DNA from: Aquitalea sp. LB_tupeE
GTDB taxonomy: Bacteria; Pseudomonadota; Gammaproteobacteria; Burkholderiales; Chromobacteriaceae
NCBI RefSeq assembly: GCF_013391415.1
Contig: NZ_JACAXB010000030.1
Coordinates: 62,001 to 126,000 of the forward strand
Reading direction: 5' to 3'
DNA length: 64,000 nt
The stretch's first letter is position 1. Each line of letters begins with the position of its first letter. Below the pieces are notes generated by a model that did not search any database, was not told the DNA's origin, and saw only the letters and a program-made list of their open reading frames with translations. Below, piece after piece: positions 26,507 to 34,224 of this stretch. Both the position numbers and the translations under genes were made by a program.

Positions 26507-27682
26507 ATGGCGGTAACTCAGAGCATCCCCATCCTGTTACCCGTCTTTGTGGTCACCGAATTACTGTGCGCCTGCAATACCGTGCAACTGTGGTCATTGA
26601 AAAAAGCCGGTGTCGCCGGTACCCGCAGCTGGCTGCTGGCCAATGCCGCCATGCTGGGATATCTGCCTGCGCTGGGCCTGCGCATGGTGCTGCCGCTGAT
26701 TTTCAGTGTGGTGCTGAGCAATGGCCTGGGCCTGGTGGCGGCCAGCATGTTCTATATCGGTTGTGCCCGCTTTCTGGGCCGGCCCAGTCATGCCCGGCCA
26801 CTGGCCGTGCTGGTGCTGGCCGGTGTCGCCGGTTTGCTGGGCTTTACCCTGCTACTGGACAGCATGCGGGTGAGGGTGGTGATTGCCTCCGGTGGCATCA
26901 GCATCGTGTTTGCCGCCACGGCCTGGCTGTTGTTCCGCCACCGTATTGCCAGCCATCGTGCCACGGTGTACTGGCTGGGCGCGGCCTGCAGTGCGGTGAC
27001 GTCATTGCTGCATCTGGGGCGAGCAGCATATTACGGCGGTGGCTTCGGCAATATCAGCGACCTGTTTGCCACCACCATGCCCAATGTGTTTTCCATGAGC
27101 CTGACCGCCGCGCTGGTGCCCGGTTTGTCCATGCTGGCGGTGGCCATGGTGCAGGAATACCTGTTGCGCGATGCCACCTGGCGTGCCGAACACGATGGCA
27201 TGACCGGGCTGAATACCCGGCAGTGTTTCGAAAGCCGCAGCATGGCGCTGTTGCAGCAGGCCGAAGGCGATGCCTTGCCACTGTGCCTGGTGTTGATGGA
27301 CCTGGATCATTTCAAGCAGATCAACGACCGGCATGGCCATCAGGCCGGCGACCAGGTGTTGCTGACATTCAGCGCCCTGTTGTGCCAGGTCATGCGACCG
27401 GGAGATGTGACCGGACGCATGGGGGGCGAGGAGTTTGCCCTGCTGCTGCCACAAACGTCAGCGACACAAGCCCTGGCCATGGCCGAGAGCCTGCGTTTGC
27501 GTGCGGCGCAAGTTCCGGCGGTTTCGCTGGGTGGCAGTATTCCGTACAGCGTCAGCATGGGGCTGGCAGCATGGCAGCCGGGGATGTCGTTCTCCGAACT
27601 GTACCGCCACGCCGACCAGGCTTTGTATGCGGCCAAAAAGGCAGGGCGCAACCAGGTGGTGCAGGCAGCACAGCCTGTCTGA
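26507..27682 (+). CDS. Membrane diguanylate cyclase (GGDEF)
   Basis: A 391-residue c-di-GMP synthase. The N-terminal half (residues 5-205) has about six hydrophobic helices and no soluble input domain. The C-terminal GGDEF domain shows LMDLDHFKQINDRHGHQAGD, the active-site GGEEF, and the inhibitory site RPGD placed five residues before it, so it should be active and product-inhibited. The start is ATG at 26507 with a weak GGAA upstream. It is monocistronic, and the gene on the other side is convergent bluB. Confidence 0.9.
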   Translation: MAVTQSIPILLPVFVVTELLCACNTVQLWSLKKAGVAGTRSWLLANAAMLGYLPALGLRMVLPLIFSVVLSNGLGLVAASMFYIGCARFLGRPSHARPLAVLVLAGVAGLLGFTLLLDSMRVRVVIASGGISIVFAATAWLLFRHRIASHRATVYWLGAACSAVTSLLHLGRAAYYGGGFGNISDLFATTMPNVFSMSLTAALVPGLSMLAVAMVQEYLLRDATWRAEHDGMTGLNTRQCFESRSMALLQQAEGDALPLCLVLMDLDHFKQINDRHGHQAGDQVLLTFSALLCQVMRPGDVTGRMGGEEFALLLPQTSATQALAMAESLRLRAAQVPAVSLGGSIPYSVSMGLAAWQPGMSFSELYRHADQALYAAKKAGRNQVVQAAQPV

Positions 27683-27903
27683 TGCTCAGGCCTGCCGCGC
27701 GTGGCGCAGTTGCTGCAATGCGGCCCGCCCCGATTGGCCACCAGCAGGCGCCGGATGCGCTGCAAGACGATGGGGTGCCTCATGTCGCCACCTTGGCCAC
27801 TGGCTGGCAGATGTCGACCACATCGCGGTCCTCTTGCCAGAAGGTGAGCAAGCGTCCGCCATATTGGCAGCAGCCAGCCTGGTGCAGTTGCCCCTAGATG
27901 GAG
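27683..27903. other. Intergenic region between GGDEF gene and bluB, 221 bp
   Basis: The two flanking genes converge. I see no clear intrinsic terminator. On the minus strand a 36-codon frame without a start codon (ending near 27782) follows bluB; it could be a gene remnant, but I do not call it. Confidence 0.35.
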
Positions 27904-28557
27904 TCAGTTTGCAGGCTGACCGGTGCCCCAGCCATTCTCAAATACCAGCGCAGCCAGGTTTTGCCGCTGTGCCCAGTTTTCCTGTTCCAACATGGGCTTG
28001 TCGTAAAAGGCCTCGACATGGCCGATGCACAGGATGGCCACGGCTTTTGCCTCGGCAGGCAGGCCCAGCAGGCTGCCCAGCCGCTGCGGGTCGAACAGCG
28101 ACACCCAGCCCAGGCCGATGCCTTCGGCGCGGGCGGCCAGCCACATGTTCTGGATGGCGCAGGCGATGGAGCATATATCCATTTCCGGCAGGGTACGGCG
28201 GCCGAATACATGGCGTTCGCGCCCGTCCATCAGTGCCGCCACCAGCACCTCGCCGCAGTCGAGAATGCCCTCCACCTTCAGCTTCATGAATTCTTCTTCA
28301 CGCTGGCCCAGTGCCTTGGCGGTGGCCACCCTTTCCACTTCTACCTCGGCATGCAGTTGCTGGCGCAAAGCGCTATCGCTAATGCGGATAAAGCGCCAGG
28401 GCTGCATATAGCCCACGCTGGGTGCCAGATGCGCAGCTTGTAGCAGGCGTTGCAGCAGGGCCGGGTCGACAGGGTCGGGCTTGAAGTGGCGCATGTCGCG
28501 CCGTTCGCGGATGGTACGGTAGACAGCGTCGATGTCGGTTTGGGGATAGGCATTCAT
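27904..28557 (-). CDS. bluB: 5,6-dimethylbenzimidazole synthase BluB
   Basis: BluB uses FMNH2 and O2 to make 5,6-dimethylbenzimidazole, the lower ligand of cobalamin. The 217-residue product belongs to the nitroreductase fold and shows RERRDMRHFKPDPVD, the flavin segment APSVGYMQPW and GIGLGWVSLFDP typical of BluB. The start at 28557 overlaps the cobB stop (ATGA), so translation is coupled. It is the last gene of the minus-strand cobalamin run. Because the reaction needs oxygen, it contrasts with the oxygen-independent corrin-ring enzymes upstream. Confidence 0.93.
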   Translation of the reverse strand: MNAYPQTDIDAVYRTIRERRDMRHFKPDPVDPALLQRLLQAAHLAPSVGYMQPWRFIRISDSALRQQLHAEVEVERVATAKALGQREEEFMKLKVEGILDCGEVLVAALMDGRERHVFGRRTLPEMDICSIACAIQNMWLAARAEGIGLGWVSLFDPQRLGSLLGLPAEAKAVAILCIGHVEAFYDKPMLEQENWAQRQNLAALVFENGWGTGQPAN

Positions 28558-29846
28558 GGCAGGAACAGTCTGGCGCAGGCTTCGGGGTTGGACGGGAAAT
28601 ACAGGTGCAGATAACTGGCCAGCAGGCTGCCGTGGCGGTACACCGACTCGCCTTGCCCGCTTCCTGTGGCGCGGCTGGCATGGGTGAGCGGGGAGATGGG
28701 CGTATCCAGGCTGGAATAATGAAAGGTATGGCCACGCAGCACTTCGCCATCCAGCACCAGTTGTTGCAGGCCCAGTGCGCTTAGCCGGGTATTCAGCCGG
28801 GCGTGGCCGGGCAGCAGGCCCAGCATCTGTCTGCTTTGACCATGCTTGTCGGCCAGGCTGTCCAGTAAATACAGCATCCCGCCACACTCGGCATACAGCG
28901 GTTTGCCAGCGGCCACATGGGCGTGCAGGCTGGCGCGGCTGCGCTGAGCGGCGGCCAGAGTAGCCAGATGCAGTTCCGGATAGCCGCCCGGCAGCCATAC
29001 CGCGTCGCAGTCGGGCAGGGCGTCGTCGGCCAGTGGCGAGAAGTCATGCAGCTCGGCTCCCAATGCCTCTAGCGTCTGGATATTGGCCGGGTAGATAAAG
29101 CTGAAGGCGGTATCGCGGGCGATGGCAATGCGCACGCCGTCCAGCAGCCGTGGCAGGCTGGGTGCCGTGGCAGGCTGGAAGGCAACTGCGGGTGGCAGAT
29201 CGGCCAGACGGGTGGTGGCCAGCTGTGCGGCAGCGCGCTCCAGCCGCGTTTCCAGATCGTCCACTTCCTGTGCTTGTACCAGGCCCAGATGGCGTTCCGG
29301 CAGACCCATGTCCGGCTGGCGCATCACCGCACCCAGATAATTGAGGCTGGCGGGCAGGGCGGCGCTGAGCATTTCCGCATGACGGCTGGATGCCACCTGA
29401 TTGGCCAGTACACCGTAAAACGGCAGGCCGGGGCGGAAGGTGGCCAGGCCATGCGCGACGGCGGCAAAGGTTTGCGCCATGCCGCTGGCGTCGATAATGG
29501 CGGCCACCGGCACGCCAAACAATTGGGCCAGGTCGGCGCTGCTGGGCGTGCCATCGAACAGGCCCATGCTGCCTTCGATCAGGATCAGGTCGGCTTCGGC
29601 GGCGGCCTGGTACAGGCGCTGGCGGCAGTCGTCCTCGCCATTCATCCATAAATCCAGCGCATACACGGTGTGACCGCTGGCCTGTTCCAGCACATAGGGG
29701 TCGAGGAAATCCGGCCCGGTCTTGAACACGCGCACCTGTCGGCCCTGCTGGCGGTGGTAGCGCGCCAGCCCGGCGGTGAGGGTGGTCTTGCCCTGATGCG
29801 AAGCCGGGGCGCTGATGAATAGCGCCGGGCAGTGGCGACTGGCCAT
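28554..29846 (-). CDS. cobB: Cobyrinate a,c-diamide synthase
   Basis: This ATP- and glutamine-dependent amidase (CobB/CbiA) amidates the a and c side chains of the corrin ring. The 430-residue product has the N-terminal P-loop SAPASHQGKTTL and the acidic FKTGPDFLDP. The C-terminal class I glutamine amidotransferase part has its nucleophile cysteine in ECGGMLYL and the triad end HTFHYS. The start at 29846 is supported by GGAG seven bases away and lies one base past the cobO stop. Gene order cobW-cobO-cobB-bluB is typical of a late cobalamin module. Confidence 0.95.
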   Translation of the reverse strand: MASRHCPALFISAPASHQGKTTLTAGLARYHRQQGRQVRVFKTGPDFLDPYVLEQASGHTVYALDLWMNGEDDCRQRLYQAAAEADLILIEGSMGLFDGTPSSADLAQLFGVPVAAIIDASGMAQTFAAVAHGLATFRPGLPFYGVLANQVASSRHAEMLSAALPASLNYLGAVMRQPDMGLPERHLGLVQAQEVDDLETRLERAAAQLATTRLADLPPAVAFQPATAPSLPRLLDGVRIAIARDTAFSFIYPANIQTLEALGAELHDFSPLADDALPDCDAVWLPGGYPELHLATLAAAQRSRASLHAHVAAGKPLYAECGGMLYLLDSLADKHGQSRQMLGLLPGHARLNTRLSALGLQQLVLDGEVLRGHTFHYSSLDTPISPLTHASRATGSGQGESVYRHGSLLASYLHLYFPSNPEACARLFLP

Positions 29847-29847
29847 G

Positions 29848-30450
29848 TCAGAACTCCACACCGGCTTGTGCCTTGATGCCCTGTTCGCGGAAGGGGTGCT
29901 TCACCAGCTTCATTTCGGTCACCAGATCGGCCGCGTCAAGCAGCGCCTCTGGCGCATGGCGGCCAGTAATCACCACATGCAGATTGGCCGGGCGGGCGGC
30001 CAGCGCCGCCAGTACCTCGTCCAGCGGCAGATAGTCGTATTTCAGTACGATGTTCAGCTCGTCCAGAATCAGCATGTCGTAGTCGCCGCTGTTCAGCATT
30101 TCCAGCGCGGCCTCCCAGCCCTGGCGTGCGGTGGCGATGTCGGCCTCGCGGTTCTGGGTGTTCCAGGTATAGCCCTCGCCCATGGTGAGGAAGCGGCAGT
30201 TGTCAAAGCGGCTGAACAGGTCGCGCTCGGCGGTGTGCAGCGCGCCCTTGATGAACTGCACCACGCCCAGCTGCATGCCGTGGCCGACAATGCGCAGGCC
30301 CATGCCGAAGGCGGCACTGCTTTTGCCCTTGCCGGTGCCGGTATGCACGATGAGCAAGCCTTTTTCCTTGGTGGCGGCAGCCTTTTTCTTTTCAAAGCCG
30401 GCCTTACGCTTTTCCACCATGCGCTGGTGGGCGGCGGCGTCGGTTTTCAT
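29848..30450 (-). CDS. cobO: Cob(I)yrinic acid a,c-diamide adenosyltransferase
   Basis: CobO/BtuR attaches the 5'-deoxyadenosyl group to cobalt. The 200-residue product shows the P-loop HTGTGKGKSSAAFG, the metal/nucleotide segment LILDELN and the ending LVKHPFREQGIKAQAGVEF, which is nearly invariant in the family. A lysine-rich N-terminus precedes the P-loop. AAGGA lies seven bases before the start at 30450. It is separated by 30 bases from cobW and by one base from cobB, within the operon. Confidence 0.96.
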   Translation of the reverse strand: MKTDAAAHQRMVEKRKAGFEKKKAAATKEKGLLIVHTGTGKGKSSAAFGMGLRIVGHGMQLGVVQFIKGALHTAERDLFSRFDNCRFLTMGEGYTWNTQNREADIATARQGWEAALEMLNSGDYDMLILDELNIVLKYDYLPLDEVLAALAARPANLHVVITGRHAPEALLDAADLVTEMKLVKHPFREQGIKAQAGVEF

Positions 30451-30480
30451 GGTCTTGTCCTTGTCTGATCAGGCTGGCGC

Positions 30481-31581
30481 TTACTGCCAGTGAGTGCCGG
30501 TCAGTGCCCGCAGTTGCTCCACAATGCGCGGTCGGCTGGGGTGGTAGCCGATGAATACCAACTGCGCCTGCCGTGGCGTAGCGCTGTCCGGCTCCTGTTG
30601 CAGTTGCACACGCTGGCGTACAGCCTGCAAGGTCAGGCGACCACACCCGTCAGTGGGCGCGGCATGGCCCTTGATGCGCAGCAGCGCTTCTTCGCGGGCA
30701 ATGGTTTCGATGGCATTCAGCAGCCGGGCCGGGTCCTGTGCATCCTTGCTGCGAATCAAAAACGACTGCCAGCCCGGGTCCTGCTCGTGAAAATGCTTGT
30801 GGGTGGCCAGACCATGGCTGTGCGCGGCCAGACCGCCGTGGCTGTGGCCGTCCAGCAGGGCCTGGTTGGCCAGCGGGCGCAAATTCAGCGGCAGGCTGGA
30901 GACCGGGCCGTAATGGCGGTGGCCGCTGCCACTGACTTCATGCAGATGCAGGCCCAGCGTCAGCCGGGTGTCCAGTCTTGCCTGATAGGCCAGCTCGATA
31001 AAGCGGATGGACGGGGCCAACTGGCGCACCGTGCTTTCCGCTTGCAGCATGGCGTCGTCGTCAAGCTGGTCTATCTTGTTCAGCACCACGATGTCGGCGT
31101 TTTCCAGCTGTTGGCGGAACAGGCTGGCCACCGCGTCGTCCTGCTGGCCGTAGCCGCTGTCAAAATCGCCCGCCAGCAGTAGCGGGGTGTCCACTACCGC
31201 CAGCGTAGCGTCCAGCACAAAGCGCTCGGCTAGTTCCGGCCCTTGCAGCTGCTCCATCACCGCGCTGGGCAGGGCCAGCCCGGAGGTTTCGATCAGCACA
31301 TGGTCGATTTGCTGGCGGCGCTGCCACAAGGCCAGCATGGTGGGCAGGAAATGCTCGTCGTCGTCGTAGGCCACCAGGCCATTGGCCAGATCGTGAATCT
31401 CCACCCCGGCCTTGTCGTCTGTACGCAGGATGGTGCCGTCAATGGACACCTCGCCAAACTCGTTGACCAGAATGGCCAGCCGCCGTTGTTTGCTGTCGCG
31501 GATCAGATTGGACAGCAGGGTTGTTTTGCCCGCGCCCAGAAAACCGGTGAGCACGGTAACGGGAATGCGCGGGCTGCTCAT
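30481..31581 (-). CDS. cobW: CobW-like COG0523 GTPase lacking the CxCC metal motif
   Basis: A 366-residue G3E-family GTPase thought to deliver metal in cobalamin synthesis. Walker A is GFLGAGKTT, the switch region is ILVNEFGEVSIDG, ETSGLALP is the Walker B-side signature, and the base-recognition motif is NKID. A histidine-rich loop HSHGGLAAHSHGLATHKHFHE precedes the C-terminal domain. In the usual position of ANGCxCC the protein reads ANGLVAYDDDEHF, so both the family's metal-ligand cysteines and the motif are missing. Start overlaps the cobJ-cobK stop (ATGA). Confidence 0.9.
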   Translation of the reverse strand: MSSPRIPVTVLTGFLGAGKTTLLSNLIRDSKQRRLAILVNEFGEVSIDGTILRTDDKAGVEIHDLANGLVAYDDDEHFLPTMLALWQRRQQIDHVLIETSGLALPSAVMEQLQGPELAERFVLDATLAVVDTPLLLAGDFDSGYGQQDDAVASLFRQQLENADIVVLNKIDQLDDDAMLQAESTVRQLAPSIRFIELAYQARLDTRLTLGLHLHEVSGSGHRHYGPVSSLPLNLRPLANQALLDGHSHGGLAAHSHGLATHKHFHEQDPGWQSFLIRSKDAQDPARLLNAIETIAREEALLRIKGHAAPTDGCGRLTLQAVRQRVQLQQEPDSATPRQAQLVFIGYHPSRPRIVEQLRALTGTHWQ

Positions 31582-33116
31582 GCCTGTTGCTCCAGTGCGG
31601 CTTGCAGGCTGGTGAAGTCGGTAAAGCTGGCCGGGTAGTCCAGCTGCGGACGGTCCACCACGATGAAGGGAATGCCCAGCGCTGCTGCGGCAGCGGCTTT
31701 TGCACCATAGCCACCGGCATCACCCGATTGCTTGCTGATGACGCAGTCGATCTGCCAGTCGCGCCACAGGGTTTCATTGGCGGCTTGCGAGAACGGGCCT
31801 TGCATCGCGCACAGTCGCGCACGCGGAATGCCCAGGTCGATGGCGCGTTGCAGGTGTTGCGGGTCCGGTGCCAGCCGCACGAACCATTGCTTGTCAGCCG
31901 CGCCCTCGGCCTGCACAAAGCTGGCCAGCTCCTTGCTGCCCGTTGCCAGGAAAATGCGCTGGCCGTGCTGCATCGCCATCTTTGCCGCCTCGGCCATGCT
32001 GCTGCAATGGATGGCCGGGTGCAGGTCTGGCGCGCTGGGGCGCTCATAACGCAGATAGGGCAGGGCCAGCTCTTGCGCCAGCGCCATCAGCTGTTGCGAC
32101 ATTTCGGTGGCATAGGGGTGAGTGGCATCCACGATGCAGCGTGCCTGGCTTTGTTGCAGCAGCTCGCGGCGACGCTCCACACCCAGCCGTCCGCTGATGC
32201 TTGTGAGGCCGGGGCTGTCAGCGGCAACGATTTCGGCACCGTAGTCGCTGGCTGTGCTGACAATCACCGGCTGGCCGCCTGCTGCCAGTTGACGTGCCAG
32301 CGCATTGCCGTCGCTGGTGCCGGCAAACACCCAGGCGGCAGCGCCGGGCAGGCTGTCGGCAGTAATGGTGTCGGCGGTGTTCTGCCAGTTGAAATAGCCG
32401 CGCGGGGTGAACATCCAGTTACGCTTGCGGCGGGTGAAGCGGTTGCCGATTACCAGCGAGGTGAGCATGTTGAACTGGCGGGTGCGCAGCTCGGCCAGGG
32501 TGACGATTTCCACGGTCTGGCCTTCGCGGTAGGCATTGTGGACGATGCCGCACAGGGTTTCCGGCCGCTTGTGTTCCAGCATGATGTCGAGAATGCGGTA
32601 CACGCCTTCCTGGCGCTGCTTGCTTTGCACGTTGTAAAACACCACGGCCAGATCAGCCTCGGCAATATGGCGGGCGCGGCTTTCAATCCACTCCCACGGG
32701 CATAGCAGGTCGGACAGGCTGAGGGTGGCAAAGTCGTGCGACAGCGGCGCGCCCAGCAGCGAGGCGCAGGCATTGGCCGAGGTGATGCCGGGAATCAGCT
32801 GTACATCGAAGCTATCGTCCTCGCGCATGTCCTCGTAAGCCAGCGTGGCCATGGCGTAAATGCCGATGTCGCCGCTGGAAATCAGCGCCACCGTCTTGCC
32901 GGCGCGGGCTTCGGCCAGTGCCAGTTGGGCGCGGTCGCGTTCTTGGGTGAGCGGCAGGGTGCGGATGTCCTTGCCGGCAATCCACGGCTGGATCCAGGTG
33001 AGGTAGAGGTCGTAGGCGACGATGACGTCGCTGGCGGCCAGGGCTTGTTCCACCATGGGCGGGATCAGTTCGCGGCTGCCGGGGCCGACGGAGACAAGAT
33101 AGAGTTTTCCGGTCAT
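31578..33116 (-). CDS. cobJ: CobJ-CobK fusion: precorrin-3B C17-methyltransferase / precorrin-6A reductase
   Basis: A 512-residue bifunctional corrin enzyme. Residues 1 to about 245 are a SAM-dependent ring-contracting methyltransferase (CobJ/CbiH): SVGPGSRELIPP, ISSGDIGIYAM and PGITSANACASLLGAPLSHDF. Residues about 262-512 are the NAD(P)H-dependent reductase (CobK/CbiJ): FAGTSDGNALA, IVDATHPYATEMS and SGDAGGYGAKAAAA. The two reactions are not consecutive in the pathway. Start at 33116 has only a weak ribosome site and lies just after the 1.1-kb repeat region. Its stop overlaps the cobW start. Confidence 0.94.
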   Translation of the reverse strand: MTGKLYLVSVGPGSRELIPPMVEQALAASDVIVAYDLYLTWIQPWIAGKDIRTLPLTQERDRAQLALAEARAGKTVALISSGDIGIYAMATLAYEDMREDDSFDVQLIPGITSANACASLLGAPLSHDFATLSLSDLLCPWEWIESRARHIAEADLAVVFYNVQSKQRQEGVYRILDIMLEHKRPETLCGIVHNAYREGQTVEIVTLAELRTRQFNMLTSLVIGNRFTRRKRNWMFTPRGYFNWQNTADTITADSLPGAAAWVFAGTSDGNALARQLAAGGQPVIVSTASDYGAEIVAADSPGLTSISGRLGVERRRELLQQSQARCIVDATHPYATEMSQQLMALAQELALPYLRYERPSAPDLHPAIHCSSMAEAAKMAMQHGQRIFLATGSKELASFVQAEGAADKQWFVRLAPDPQHLQRAIDLGIPRARLCAMQGPFSQAANETLWRDWQIDCVISKQSGDAGGYGAKAAAAAALGIPFIVVDRPQLDYPASFTDFTSLQAALEQQA

Positions 33117-33314
33117 TGTTTGATGCTTTCTGCTGCGTACAGGCGGGGCCTGTCAAAAGTTTGTCTGGGCAATGCGTGGTGCGCATTGCTGATGTAAATC
33201 CTGCATTTTTACGTAGCGGCGCTGGACTGTGGTCCTGTGCTGCTGCGTTTAACTTCGTAGGCCTCGCCTAGCCAAGACCATGGCAGCTTCGACCAGTGTT
33301 CTTACCAAACAAGC

Positions 33315-33577
33315 ACCGAACCGACCCGCCCTCTTGGCCCCGTCAAGCATGCCGACGGGTGGCCGGGGCGAGGTGTTAAGCGCCTGCAATGTCTGAGCGA
33401 TTTGACGTTAGCAAATCGCGAGTTCAGGCGCGCCTCGCACCGGTCGGGCCCTGGCGGGCAGCCGCAGGCCATGCTTGCGGGGTGGCCTTGGCGGTGAAGG
33501 AGGGCTTGGCCAGACAAGCCCTCTTTCCCGTCCGCCGCGCGGAAGCGGCATGAAAACCATCATCCGCGTGAGCGGAT
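33315..33577. repeat. Long direct repeat, copy A (about 263 bp)
   Basis: Starts ACCGAACCGAC and ends ATCCGCGTGAGCGGAT. It is roughly 95 percent identical by eye to copy B at 33951-34214 in the same orientation. It contains its own hairpin GAGGGCTTG / CAAGCCCTC at 33500-33523 followed by TTT. No protein-coding function is convincing. Confidence 0.85.
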
Positions 33578-33653
33578 TCCCACTCCGGGTTTATCGCCGG
33601 GACATTCAAAACTAAAACCAAAATCAACTTCGCGGGTCTCGCCCCGCCGTCGA

Positions 33654-33687
33654 GGTACTTTCTTTTGCTTCGCCAAAAGAAAGTACC
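33654..33687. repeat. Perfect 14-bp stem-loop
   Basis: GGTACTTTCTTTTG and CAAAAGAAAGTACC pair perfectly around a 6-base loop (CTTCGC). It lies in the unique spacer between the two long repeats. The T-tract is inside the stem, so this is not a standard terminator. It may be an RNA-processing or recognition structure of the element. Confidence 0.8.
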
Positions 33688-33950
33688 CAAAGAAAAGGCG
33701 ACCCGCAGCGCCGCGAAACCCCGCCCCAGCCGCACCGCCCAGGGCGCGGCCGGAACTTGCGTCGCGCTAGCGTCGCGCCGCTTCGGACAGCCGACCGCTT
33801 AACACCCTGGGCGGCACGTCTGCGTCGGCTTGCGCTGACGGGAGTTAGGCCTCGTCGGGTTTGTTCTGGCCATCCTTAAAACGTCTGTGGGATTTGAACC
33901 CACAGCTTTGTTAGATAAAACTGGATTTTCTACTTTTCCTCACAACTTCC

Positions 33951-34214
33951 ACCGAACCGACGCGCCCCCTTGGTCCCCGTCAAGCATGCCGACGGGTGGC
34001 CGGGGCGAGGTGTTAAGCGCCTGCCCTGTCTGAGCGATTTGACGTTAGCAAATCGCGAGTTCAGGCGCGCCTCGCCCCGGTCGGGCCCTGTCGGGCAGCC
34101 GCAGGCCATGCTTGTGGGGTGGCCTTGGCGGTGAAGGAGGGCTTGGCCAGGCAAGCCCTCTTTCCCGTCCGCCGCGCGGAAGCGGCATCAAAACCATCAT
34201 CCGCGTAAGCGGAT
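33951..34214. repeat. Long direct repeat, copy B (about 264 bp)
   Basis: Second copy of the element at 33315-33577, ending ATCCGCGTAAGCGGAT just 10 bases before the cbiG stop codon. A few substitutions and small indels separate the copies. The left flanks of the two copies (GAAC-free sequence before ACCGAACC) are unrelated, which marks a sharp repeat boundary. Confidence 0.85.
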
Positions 34215-34224
34215 ATAACCCCCC

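Larger units (their letters stand above)
33117..34224. other. Non-coding 1.1-kb interruption of the cobalamin operon
   Basis: This gap separates cbiG from cobJ-cobK in an otherwise overlapping operon. It contains two direct copies of a roughly 263-bp repeat, a spacer of 373 bp with a 14-bp-stem hairpin, and a T-arm-like stem-loop. Open frames inside it repeat between the copies, are in all phases and look spurious. I see no transposase, B12 box or good sigma70 promoter. Whatever drives cobJ-cobK must read through or start here. Confidence 0.7.

Noticed and set aside
27782-27896. 36-codon minus-strand frame after bluB containing four cysteines
   Set aside because: It follows a stop codon and has no ATG, GTG or TTG start with a ribosome site at its head. 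It may be a gene remnant.
33302-33735. Minus-strand frames of about 71 and 103 residues in the repeat region
   Set aside because: The same peptide is encoded by both repeat copies in different contexts, and the frames lack ribosome sites. They reflect the repeat rather than a gene.
33885-33905. Possible tRNA gene
   Set aside because: Only a T-arm-like stem-loop is present; acceptor, D and anticodon stems cannot be formed from the flanks.
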